A DNA stretch of 43,469 nucleotides from Mucilaginibacter sp. L294 (GTDB taxonomy: Bacteria; Bacteroidota; Bacteroidia; Sphingobacteriales; Sphingobacteriaceae). The stretch's first letter is position 1. Each line of letters opens with the position of its first letter. Below are positions 33,016-40,251 of the stretch, piece by piece. Location of the stretch: the NCBI RefSeq assembly GCF_001636615.1, contig NZ_LGEK01000039.1, positions 1-43,469 on the forward strand, given 5' to 3'. Both the position numbers and the translations under genes were made by a program. The notes beneath the pieces were generated by a model. It saw nothing but the letters and a program-made list of their open reading frames with translations, was not told the DNA's origin and did not search any database.

Positions 33016-33552
33016 TTAAGCGCTCAGCTTACTTAACACGCTGTGCCCGTTAACAGCGGTCTTGCTCTCTGCCTGCTGATAGCTTGTAATAGCTAAGCCA
33101 TCCTGCATTTTTAGGGTAAACGTTTCTTGGCCATTGCCTGCCGTCAGTACCAAATATTCGCCTATTGTATTTAGTAAAGTCAAATCGCCGGTTATGTAAT
33201 TGATAGCCACTTTATGGGCTGCTATGCTGGTTACGTCCGATTCTATCAGCTCAAACTTTGGTACCTCGAAGGTGATGTTGTTGCCCAGCGTGTCTGTTAC
33301 AACCGGTATCTTATTCTTCAGCGTTTCAATAAAATAGCCAATAACAAAGCTCAGCTTATAATGCAGTGAATTGGCCCGCCCATCGTTATTTTTCATTTCG
33401 CTGAAGGTTTTTAGCTTATTGCCGGGGTTGTATGCCTGCGATTTTAGCAGGAATTCTTGGTAGGATGCAAACAGCACATTCTTTTCAAAATCGCCGGTTG
33501 ATGATGCATCTATAACCTGCTTGTAGGTAAGTTTTATGATAGCCTTTGTCAT
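33016..33552 (-). CDS. Hypothetical protein paired with the intradiol dioxygenase
   Basis: The ATG at 33552 gives 178 residues (MTKAIIKLTYKQVIDASSTG) with no signal peptide and no membrane helix. It is mixed alpha/beta: KNKIPVVTDTLGNNITFEVPKF, AHKVAINYITGDLTLL and TAGNGQETFTLKMQDG. It begins 22 bp after the dioxygenase lipoprotein gene on the same strand, so a shared job is possible. The family is not recognised. Confidence 0.6.
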   Translation of the reverse strand: MTKAIIKLTYKQVIDASSTGDFEKNVLFASYQEFLLKSQAYNPGNKLKTFSEMKNNDGRANSLHYKLSFVIGYFIETLKNKIPVVTDTLGNNITFEVPKFELIESDVTSIAAHKVAINYITGDLTLLNTIGEYLVLTAGNGQETFTLKMQDGLAITSYQQAESKTAVNGHSVLSKLSA

Positions 33553-33574
33553 GGTGATAGAATTTAAAGTTTTA

Positions 33575-34318
33575 TTATACTGCAATACCAAATGTGTAAG
33601 TGCCTGTATAACCCGCCGCTATGCTGCCGGTTAATGAGGGTGTTTCATTGGCCAGATCGGTGGCCGAGTTTCCTAATATTCCGTCTTGTGCGTTCCGGGT
33701 TGTATTTGGCCCCACGCCATAGTTATTATGTACCGCATCTGATATGGTTTCGGGGAAAGCAAACTGAGCTGTTTTTTTAAGTACGCTGTTTATAAATACT
33801 TCAAAGTGGATGTGTGTTGCCCTGCCGCTATACCAGCCCGGGTAAACGGTGGTAAATGTTACAGCGCCTTTGTCATCAGTTGTTTGGTAGCCGCGCAGCC
33901 AGGTTTCCCCGGTATAGTTTTTACTGCCCAGCTGCCCTTGCTGGCCCGAATAGCCCGAGTAATAGCCATCCTTATTACAATGCCAGATATCTACACGGGC
34001 ATTGGCAACGGCATTACAATTATCATTAGTATTTACCACCAGCAGGTTAAGTATTAACGGCACACCGGTTTGCCCGCCCAGTATATCGGCCCTGTTTAGC
34101 GGATTGGTAAGTTCGCCGCCCGGGTATGGGTAAGGGCCTTCAACCTCGGTAGGCGTAACGCGACAGGCGCTGCTGCCGGCGTTGGTATCAGCAGCGATTG
34201 TTTCGCCGGTTGATGAACTTGTTGTAGTGCTTGCCGAATCTTTTTTACAGGCATCCATGATCATGGGGCCAGCCGCGGCCGCAAATACAAATGTTCTGAG
34301 AAAGTTTTTCCGTTCCAT
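33575..34318 (-). CDS. Lipoprotein intradiol ring-cleavage dioxygenase
   Basis: The 247-residue protein starts MERKNFLRTFVFAAAAGP...MDAC, a lipoprotein or Tat-like leader with cysteine at 24. A low-complexity Ser/Thr linker follows. The dioxygenase domain starts ACRVTPTEVEGPYPY. The non-heme Fe(III) ligands of this family can be placed: a Tyr in DGYYSGYSG, a Tyr in YPGWYSGR, and the two histidines in THIHFEVF. The family opens catechol-type rings between the hydroxyls. The membrane-anchored form is common in Bacteroidota. Its substrate is unknown. The unknown partner protein follows. Confidence 0.85.
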   Translation of the reverse strand: MERKNFLRTFVFAAAAGPMIMDACKKDSASTTTSSSTGETIAADTNAGSSACRVTPTEVEGPYPYPGGELTNPLNRADILGGQTGVPLILNLLVVNTNDNCNAVANARVDIWHCNKDGYYSGYSGQQGQLGSKNYTGETWLRGYQTTDDKGAVTFTTVYPGWYSGRATHIHFEVFINSVLKKTAQFAFPETISDAVHNNYGVGPNTTRNAQDGILGNSATDLANETPSLTGSIAAGYTGTYTFGIAV

Positions 34319-34434
34319 GATACAATAATTAGTAGGGGTAAATAGTAATTATTGTAAATGTAGCCGGATGGGGCAGGCAGGGGAAGCGAGTATCGGTAAA
34401 TGGCGGTGATGTATCGACTACCCGATTTTTTTCA

Positions 34435-35133
34435 TCACATTTTCACCCAACGGCGGGCAAAATCGGCATAACTATCGCTAATGGGCAGTTCAATATCAGC
34501 CAGTTTCACCTTTCGGCCCTGGATAGAGATGATCTTTTTTACCGGTACAATATAGCTGCGGTGTATGCGCTGAAATTTATCTTCGGGGAGTTTTTCTAAC
34601 ACCTTTTTAAGCGGCATCAGGGTTAAGATGGTTTTGGCGTTATGCAGGTGGATCTTGATATAATCCTCCATGCTTTCAATATAAGCTATCTCTTTAAGAT
34701 CAATTTTTACCATGCGGTATTCCGAGTACACGTACAGGCTTTCGTCCTCACCTTCCTTGGTAAATGCGGTTTTGTATTTGTAATAATCAACGGCTTTTTC
34801 AACCGCTTTACCGAAGCGCTTTACATCTATGGGTTTTAACAGGTAATCAATTGCCTCCAGTTCAAAGCCCTCAAAAGCAAAGTTCTTATAAGCGGTGGTG
34901 AATATCACCATGGGTTTAACGGCCAGGGAACGCACCAGGTCAATCCCCGTAATATCGGGCATGTTGATATCAATAAACAGCAGGTCGATAGGGTTGTTGC
35001 GCAGGTATTCAGCGCCGGATATGGCATCCTCAAAAGTATTAACCAACTGCAGGGCCGGGAACCAGGCCACGTAGTTTTTGATCAGTTCAAGCGCCAGGGG
35101 CTCATCATCAATAGCAATACATTTTAAAGCCAT
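34435..35133 (-). CDS. LytTR-family response regulator
   Basis: The 232-residue protein has a receiver domain (Asp10, phosphoacceptor Asp55 in LLFIDINMPDITG, Thr and Lys104 in YLLKP) and a LytTR DNA-binding domain with YVYSEYRMVKIDLKEIAYIES and FQRIHRSYIVPVKKI. It is 6 bp downstream of the LytS-like kinase, so the two form a two-component system. The target is unknown; the neighbouring dioxygenase gene is a possible one. The stop overlaps nothing and is followed by a 116-bp gap. Confidence 0.93.
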   Translation of the reverse strand: MALKCIAIDDEPLALELIKNYVAWFPALQLVNTFEDAISGAEYLRNNPIDLLFIDINMPDITGIDLVRSLAVKPMVIFTTAYKNFAFEGFELEAIDYLLKPIDVKRFGKAVEKAVDYYKYKTAFTKEGEDESLYVYSEYRMVKIDLKEIAYIESMEDYIKIHLHNAKTILTLMPLKKVLEKLPEDKFQRIHRSYIVPVKKIISIQGRKVKLADIELPISDSYADFARRWVKM

Positions 35134-35138
35134 GGTAC

Positions 35139-36317
35139 TTAGATGTATAAGGTTAACACCACCGTAAACTGATCGTTATCATCGGCAATATTCAGCACAT
35201 GTTTGCCGGGGTATAAATGCTCAAGCCGTTGTTTGGTATTAACAATGCCAATGCCGGTACGTTCAATATGCTCCTTGCGCTCAAATATGGGGTTAACGCA
35301 CATAAAAGTAATCATATTATCGGCAATATGCAGGTTAATATCAATAGCGCTTTCGTGCTGTTTGCTTACGCCATATTTAAATACATTCTCTACAAATGTC
35401 ATAAACAGTAAAGGCGCTATTTTTTGCTGCGCGATGGTACCCGTTATGTTAAAATTAACCCTGGTTTTGCTTCCTAAGCGTAAACGTTGCAGGTCGATAT
35501 AGTCTGTAATACAATCCACCTCGCTTTGCAGGCTTACAAAGTTCTCGGTCACCTCGTCGGTAACATAGCGCATAATGTTGGAGAGTTTCATGATGCTCTC
35601 GGCCGTGTTAGCGTTATTGGTGATGGCCAGCGTATAAATATTATTCAATGTATTGAATAGAAAGTGCGGGTTGATCTGCGCCTTAAGGAACGATAATTCG
35701 GCATTTGCTTTTTCGGCTTCGGCGCTAATGGCGCGCTGCTCGGTAACCTGCCATTGCTGTACTGTTTTTATGGCTGTGCTTAAAGCCATGATCATTAAAA
35801 AAAGGAACAGACTGATGGTATCAAGATGTTTACGCTTGCCCGGGCCAAATTGTTGCGGGCGATGATCACGCCAGCTTTTACCCAGGCTATCGCGCGGCGG
35901 GCCCTGCCGGTCGCCATTTGGTGGCGGCGCACCCGGCCCGGTATCATCTCCCGGTGCGGGGCCAAATTGTTGCCGGCCGCCGGCCTGTTGCATAGCCATT
36001 TTAACCCGCCAGCCTTCACTGTTGCGTAACAGCCTTTCAAATGGGTTTAAAAAATATATTGCAGTTAGTAAGCCCACACAAATAATGGCGTAACCTACAT
36101 ATCTCTTTTTTAGGAAGAATAGGGGGAACAGCAGGGAGCTATTCAGATAGAATAGCGTTATATAGGTTAAACAGAATAGCCAGTAATACGGCGATGCAAG
36201 CAAAACAAATATGCTGGTAGTGCCGTTGCGGCCGTTTGTAAACAATAATGGCAAGGCCATAAACAGCAGCCAGCAGGCAATATGTATAATAACCGAAAAG
36301 GTTTTTAAGCGTAACAT
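35139..36317 (-). CDS. LytS-type sensor histidine kinase (His_kinase family)
   Basis: ATG at 36317 gives MLRLKTFSVIIHIACWLLF. The longer frame needs TTG. The 392-residue protein has four membrane helices (about 8-27, 38-58, 74-93 and 175-190). The kinase core has ISFLKAQINPHFLFNTLNNIYT-like sequence with the phospho-His in INPHFLFN and GIGIVNTKQRLEHLY as the ATP-binding G-box. Between helices three and four is a 60-residue Pro/Gly/Asp/Gln/Arg-rich linker (about residues 108-170) of low complexity. It phosphorylates the LytTR protein encoded 5 bp downstream. Confidence 0.92.
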   Translation of the reverse strand: MLRLKTFSVIIHIACWLLFMALPLLFTNGRNGTTSIFVLLASPYYWLFCLTYITLFYLNSSLLFPLFFLKKRYVGYAIICVGLLTAIYFLNPFERLLRNSEGWRVKMAMQQAGGRQQFGPAPGDDTGPGAPPPNGDRQGPPRDSLGKSWRDHRPQQFGPGKRKHLDTISLFLFLMIMALSTAIKTVQQWQVTEQRAISAEAEKANAELSFLKAQINPHFLFNTLNNIYTLAITNNANTAESIMKLSNIMRYVTDEVTENFVSLQSEVDCITDYIDLQRLRLGSKTRVNFNITGTIAQQKIAPLLFMTFVENVFKYGVSKQHESAIDINLHIADNMITFMCVNPIFERKEHIERTGIGIVNTKQRLEHLYPGKHVLNIADDNDQFTVVLTLYI

Positions 36318-36388
36318 CTTCAAAGTAAATACTTTTGAGCCTGTAATATACCTAATGTATCGGTGACCGGTTGCTTTGTATAGATGAA

Positions 36389-36988
36389 TTAGCCGTGTAT
36401 GGTTTCGCCTTTGCCGTAATTTTGTATTACCTGTGCCTCAAAGGCTAAAAACGCTGTCCAACGGGCATCAACGTCAACCGCTACCGCATGTTTACGGGCA
36501 AGCCTTAAAAACATGGCGTAGTGGGTAGCTTCGCTGATCATCAGTTCGTGGTAAAATACGGAAAGCTCCTTATCATTAATATTTTCTGACAGTACTTTAA
36601 AGCGCTCGCAACTACGGGCCTCAATCATGGCCGAAAGCAATAACCGGTCTATCAGTTGTTGTTCGCGGCTGCCGCCAACTATCATAAATTTGCGTAGCTC
36701 GTTCACGTAATTATCCCTGCGCTCTTTACCAAGTACAAAACCACGCTTCAGCATTATCTCGTGCACCAGTTTAAAGTGCTCCATTTCCTCCTGGGCAAGG
36801 GCTATCATTTCCTGCACCACATCGCTCAGGTTTGGGTTTTGTATAATAAGGGTAATAGCGTTGGTAGCCGCCTTTTGCTCGCAATAGGCATGGTCGGTTA
36901 GTAGTTCTTCAATATTACTTTCTACCACGTTTTTAACCCATAGCGGGTCGGTAGGTAGTTGAAGTTTAAGGATGGTTTTCTCGCTCAC
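36389..36988 (-). CDS. miaE: tRNA 2-methylthio-N6-isopentenyl adenosine hydroxylase (MiaE)
   Basis: The start is GTG (36986-36988), because no ATG fits. The 199-residue protein has the di-iron bundle: EQKAATNAITL, EEMEHFKLVHEIM, EARSCERFKVL and SEATHYAMFLRLA provide the Glu and His ligands. MiaE hydroxylates the isopentenyl group of ms2i6A37 in tRNA. A TATCTTTG box 4 nt before the GTG implies a leaderless mRNA. The upstream neighbour on this strand is a toxin-antitoxin pair. Confidence 0.85.
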   Translation of the reverse strand: MSEKTILKLQLPTDPLWVKNVVESNIEELLTDHAYCEQKAATNAITLIIQNPNLSDVVQEMIALAQEEMEHFKLVHEIMLKRGFVLGKERRDNYVNELRKFMIVGGSREQQLIDRLLLSAMIEARSCERFKVLSENINDKELSVFYHELMISEATHYAMFLRLARKHAVAVDVDARWTAFLAFEAQVIQNYGKGETIHG

Positions 36989-36992
36989 GGGG

Positions 36993-37000
36993 CAAAGATA
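36993..37000 (-). promoter_or_regulatory. -7 box immediately upstream of miaE
   Basis: TATCTTTG on the minus strand ends 4 nt (CCCC) before the GTG start. Confidence 0.65.
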
Positions 37001-37018
37001 GTAAGATTACAGGGATGA

Positions 37019-37333
37019 TTAATCTTCGATGTTGAATGCAGGATTGTTGCTTAAGCTGCGGGAATGATGATGTACGGAAAGAATAACTATTAGCTCGTTT
37101 GGGGTGAGATCATAAATAATTCTATAGTTTTTGTAAATCAATTCACGGGTTAATTCATCATCAAGTTCCTCGAATATTTTCCCTATCAGGGGGTTTAGCT
37201 TTAGTTTTTTAATAGATAAACGAATGTTTTGAATCTCTTTCTTAGCGTAGTACGGGGAATCCCTTTTAATAAAAAGATAGATCTCCTGTATGTCGCGTTT
37301 TGCTATATGCGAATAAATGATTGTTAATCCCAT
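37019..37333 (-). CDS. RelE/ParE-type toxin
   Basis: The 104-residue protein has the fold marks of ParE/RelE: IIYSHIAKRDIQEIYLFIKRDSPYYAKKEI, LNPLIGKIFEEL, RELIYKNYRIIYDL and ELIVILSVHHHSR. The RELIYKNYRIIY strand and VHHHSR end are typical of the plasmid-stabilisation group. The target (gyrase or mRNA) cannot be told. Its ATG lies inside the last codons of the antitoxin gene, so the pair is translationally coupled. It is AT-rich, as is common for transferred modules. Confidence 0.85.
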   Translation of the reverse strand: MGLTIIYSHIAKRDIQEIYLFIKRDSPYYAKKEIQNIRLSIKKLKLNPLIGKIFEELDDELTRELIYKNYRIIYDLTPNELIVILSVHHHSRSLSNNPAFNIED

Positions 37334-37503
37334 TTATCAATTTCGGCATCTAATTCTTCTTCTGTTAAAAATTCCCCATTTAAAACCTGTTTACGTGCAG
37401 TTTCTATTTTTTGCAACAGAATAACCCTTTCTACCAAATCATCTACCGAAAATGTATCCGGCATATGGTCTACCAGTTCTTTAACTTTATCTTTAGTAAG
37501 CAT
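37324..37503 (-). CDS. Antitoxin of the RelE/ParE pair (59 residues)
   Basis: The frame runs from ATG 37501-37503 to TAA 37324-37326: it starts MLTKDKVKELVDHMPDTFSV and ends EFLTEEELDAEIDKWD. It is a short helical protein with an acidic C-terminus, as in many small Bacteroidota antitoxins. An AAAAGGAG ribosome-binding site lies 5 bp before the ATG. It overlaps the toxin by 10 bp. It is 27 bp after the nadD stop on the same strand, so the pair may be read with nadD. Confidence 0.8.
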   Translation of the reverse strand: MLTKDKVKELVDHMPDTFSVDDLVERVILLQKIETARKQVLNGEFLTEEELDAEIDKWD

Positions 37504-37530
37504 AGCAACTCCTTTTTATAAATATACGAT

Positions 37531-38103
37531 TTACCGGTACAAACTTTTACTCTCAATAAACTTTAAAACCGGATCGGGCACAAAATATTGTACATTCTTT
37601 TTTTCGGCGATAGATTTACGGATAAACGTTGCCGACAGCTCCATCTGCGGCGTCATGGTGATGGTAACCGATGGGTGCGATGCAAACTCGGCGTTTTCAT
37701 AACCGGGGCGGGGGTAAACAAAAATCTGGTAATCGCGCAGGATCAGTTTATAGTTTTTCCATTTATGAATGGTCACCAGGTTATCCGACCCCATAATGAG
37801 CGCAAAATCGTGCTCGGGGTATTTTTCCTTTAAATGGGTGAGGGTATCAATGGTGTATGATGGTTGCGGCAATTTCAATTCTACATCGCTTACGGCAATG
37901 TTAGTGGCGTTGTCTGTAGCCAGTTTTGCCATTTCCAGCCTGTCGTAAGTGTTGATGAGGTCACCGTATTTTTTTAAGGGGTTTTGCGGTGATACCACCA
38001 GCCAAACCTTATCAAGCGCCGTATGGTTGGCCATGTAGTTGGCAATAATTAAATGCCCTATATGTATGGGATTAAAAGAACCAAATAGTAAGCCTATCTT
38101 CAT
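37531..38103 (-). CDS. nadD: Nicotinate-nucleotide adenylyltransferase
   Basis: The 190-residue protein has the nucleotidyltransferase fingerprint GSFNPIHIGHL at 8-18 and the ISAT-type LSATFIRKSIAEKK near the C-terminus. MGSDNLVTIHKWKNY and LRDYQIFVYPRPGYE are NadD-specific. It makes NaAD from NaMN and ATP in NAD synthesis. It is downstream of gmk in the usual yicC-gmk-nadD order of Bacteroidota, here interrupted by an ivp gene. Confidence 0.95.
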   Translation of the reverse strand: MKIGLLFGSFNPIHIGHLIIANYMANHTALDKVWLVVSPQNPLKKYGDLINTYDRLEMAKLATDNATNIAVSDVELKLPQPSYTIDTLTHLKEKYPEHDFALIMGSDNLVTIHKWKNYKLILRDYQIFVYPRPGYENAEFASHPSVTITMTPQMELSATFIRKSIAEKKNVQYFVPDPVLKFIESKSLYR

Positions 38104-38105
38104 TA

Positions 38106-38138
38106 CAGTTTGCAGTTAATAGTAAGCAGTTTGCAGTT
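38106..38138. repeat. Left flanking repeats of the ivp gene
   Basis: CAGTTTGCAGTT occurs at 38106-38117 and again at 38127-38138. The inverted forms stand at 38537-38547 and 38551-38562, on the other side of the four-helix-bundle gene. Confidence 0.8.
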
Positions 38139-38153
38139 ATAACTCATAGCCAG

Positions 38154-38525
38154 TTATTCACCAGCGCCAAACTTACCCGGGTTTTCGATCATGTAATATA
38201 TAATTCTTCCTATCTCGTCAGATAAAGAATGCAGTTTCTCGAACGTGTCTTGTGTTATATAGTTGCATGCTAATGAAAACTGTAACCACCCCTGGGTTTC
38301 ACTGTTTTCCATATCAGCATCTGTAAGCTTACTTATGAAATGATTGGGATACCTACGTTTTCGATAGGCCTCAATAGTGCAAATATTTACAGAACGGGAT
38401 GATCTTCTTATTTGGTCAGTTAATGAATAGGTTTCCTCTTTAGGAAATTGTTTTGTAACCGAATAGATCTCCATAGCGAGCGTAAAGCTTTTCTTATACA
38501 ATAGTAAATCCTTATACGTCCCCAT
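38154..38525 (-). CDS. Four-helix-bundle protein (23S rRNA intervening-sequence protein family)
   Basis: The 123-residue protein has the family pattern: YKDLLLYKKSFTLAMEIYSVTKQFPKEETYSLTDQIRRSSRSV, then NFIAE-like NICTIEAYRKRR, and a helical end with LSDEIGRIIYYMI. Members are found in IVS elements of 23S rRNA and as free genes. Here it sits between gmk and nadD, bounded by inverted AGTTTGCAGTT repeats, so it looks inserted. Function is unknown. AT-rich base use unlike its neighbours supports transfer. Confidence 0.85.
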   Translation of the reverse strand: MGTYKDLLLYKKSFTLAMEIYSVTKQFPKEETYSLTDQIRRSSRSVNICTIEAYRKRRYPNHFISKLTDADMENSETQGWLQFSLACNYITQDTFEKLHSLSDEIGRIIYYMIENPGKFGAGE

Positions 38526-38536
38526 CGTAAAGTGCC

Positions 38537-38562
38537 AACTGCAAACTTAGAACTGCAAACTG
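38537..38562. repeat. Right flanking repeats of the ivp gene, overlapping the gmk end
   Basis: AACTGCAAACT at 38537-38547 and AACTGCAAACTG at 38551-38562 are inverted copies of the left repeat. The latter forms the last codons of gmk (...TSLQF). Confidence 0.8.
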
Positions 38563-39128
38563 GTGCCAATGAAATTGGCTACCAATTCCCGGGCCTCTTT
38601 GCAAGCCGTTTCAAGATCGTAATTTTTCAGGATAATATCAAACTGGGGCGCGTAATTCAGCTCTTTTTCTGCTTTTGCAAAGCGTTCCTGTAGTTTTTCG
38701 GAGCTATCAGTGCCACGACCGGTTAGCCTCTCTATCAAAACCTCTAATGACGGGGGCTGTACAAAAATAGCGAGTGCCTGCTCGCCGTATTTGCGTTTTA
38801 AGTGCATGCCGCCCTCTACGTCAATATCAAAAATAACGGTTTTGCCTTTTGCCCAGATGCGCTCAATCTCGGTACGCAGGGTGCCATAGAAAGTACCGGT
38901 GTAAACCTCTTCAAATTCAACGAATTGTTTTTTGGCTATACGGTGGGTAAACTCGGGCAGGCTAATGAAATAATAATCCTTATTGTCCTGCTCATCGCCA
39001 CGGGGCTGCCTTGTGGTAGCCGAGATAGAAAATTCCAGCTCGGGCATCTGGCGCAGCAGGTGTTGCACAATGGTGGTTTTGCCTGCGCCCGATGGGGCCG
39101 AAAATATAACGAGTTTACCTTCTTTCAT
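38547..39128 (-). CDS. gmk: Guanylate kinase
   Basis: The 193-residue protein has the P-loop FSAPSGAGKTTIV at 9-21, FSISATTRQPRGDE (GMP-binding SxTTRxPR) and VIFDIDVEGGMHLK. It phosphorylates GMP to GDP. It follows yicC, as in other Bacteroidota. The last residues TSLQF are supplied by the AGTTTGCAGTT repeat that flanks the ivp gene. Thus the original C-terminus may differ by a few residues. Confidence 0.96.
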   Translation of the reverse strand: MKEGKLVIFSAPSGAGKTTIVQHLLRQMPELEFSISATTRQPRGDEQDNKDYYFISLPEFTHRIAKKQFVEFEEVYTGTFYGTLRTEIERIWAKGKTVIFDIDVEGGMHLKRKYGEQALAIFVQPPSLEVLIERLTGRGTDSSEKLQERFAKAEKELNYAPQFDIILKNYDLETACKEARELVANFIGTSLQF

Positions 39129-39132
39129 TTGG

Positions 39133-39207
39133 TCATTGAGTCATTAGGTCATTGAGTCATTCAAATCAGAGAGGTATAAACCTAACAATGACCTAATGAC
39201 TCAATGA
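39133..39207. repeat. Inverted repeat between gmk and yicC
   Basis: A 22-bp perfect inverted pair (TCATTGAGTCATTAGGTCAT... at 39133 and its complement ending at 39207) flanks a 31-bp loop. The left arm contains tandem GTCATTGAGTCATT units. No gene is inside. Confidence 0.85.
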
Positions 39208-39215
39208 CACAATGA

Positions 39216-40091
39216 TTATAGCACGTTTAACAGTTGTTCTTTAATTTTTTCCAGCTCTTCTTTCATTCCAACTACCAGTTTTTGCATAGCGGCATCGTTT
39301 GCTTTTGAGCCAAGGGTGTTTATTTCGCGGCCTATCTCCTGCGAGATAAAGCCCAGCTTTTTGCCATTGGCATCAGCATTTTTAAGCGTTTCTATAAAGT
39401 AATCGCAATGGCTTTTTAACCTTATTTTTTCTTCGGTGATGTCAAGCTTGTCTATGTAATAGATCAGCTCCTGCTCAAAGCGGTTTTTATCGATGCTTTC
39501 TGCACCTACGGCTTCGCTTAAAAACTGGTTAAGGCGCTCGCGGATAACCGGTACACGTTTTGGTTCTTCAATTTCAACCAGTTCCAGGTTTTTCAGGATA
39601 ATGCCGATCCTCATCTTAATATCCTGCTCTAAAACATTACCCTCATCGCTCCTGAACTGCTGAAAAGCAGTCATAGCCTGCTGAAAGGTTTTTTCAACCA
39701 GTTTCCACTCATCGTCAGATACGGTGTCTTCCTCATACTTAACAACCTCGGGTAAGCCTAAAGCCAGTTGCAGCAGGTTGCCGCCCGGTTCGTTAAGCTC
39801 ATCGCTTACGCTTTTAAGCTGGTTGTAATAGTGTTTAAGCAGTTCGCGGTCAATACCGGCTGCTTTTACGTTTGAGTTGGCCTGCTCAACATTGATGGAA
39901 AGGTTTACCTTACCGCGGTCAATTTGCTTGCTGCAATCGTTACGGAGTTGAAATTCTTTCTCAGAAAATATTTTGGGCAGGCGCAGGGATAGTTCAAGAA
40001 ATTTACTGTTCAGAGATTTGATCTCGACGGTATATTTTGTTTTGCCGGAATCATAGCTGGCAATTCCATACCCTGTCATGGATTTTATCAT
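39216..40091 (-). CDS. yicC: YicC-family endoribonuclease
   Basis: The ATG at 40091 gives MIKSMTGYGIASYDSGKTKY, the canonical YicC start; the TTG-started extension is not needed. The 291-residue protein has VEIKSLNSKFLELSLRLP and the C-terminal DUF1732 part with RLKSHCDYFIETLKN, GKKLGFISQEIGREINTLGSKAND. YicC proteins cut RNA and affect stationary-phase survival. A TATCTTTG box lies 3 nt before the ATG. The gmk, ivp and nadD genes follow on the same strand. Confidence 0.93.
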   Translation of the reverse strand: MIKSMTGYGIASYDSGKTKYTVEIKSLNSKFLELSLRLPKIFSEKEFQLRNDCSKQIDRGKVNLSINVEQANSNVKAAGIDRELLKHYYNQLKSVSDELNEPGGNLLQLALGLPEVVKYEEDTVSDDEWKLVEKTFQQAMTAFQQFRSDEGNVLEQDIKMRIGIILKNLELVEIEEPKRVPVIRERLNQFLSEAVGAESIDKNRFEQELIYYIDKLDITEEKIRLKSHCDYFIETLKNADANGKKLGFISQEIGREINTLGSKANDAAMQKLVVGMKEELEKIKEQLLNVL

Positions 40092-40094
40092 GTG

Positions 40095-40102
40095 CAAAGA
40101 TA
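40095..40102 (-). promoter_or_regulatory. -7 box immediately upstream of yicC
   Basis: TATCTTTG on the minus strand ends 3 nt (CAC) before the ATG. Confidence 0.65.
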
Positions 40103-40251
40103 ATATTTTAGATTATAGATTTGAGATATGAGATGTGAGATTAGTTGAGGGTTGTAACTAATCTCCTATTACCAACCTCTAACCATTAAGTTTAACACTT
40201 TTTCACAACTTAAGCCGTATACATTTTATAAGTTTACGGCGTTTAATACAG

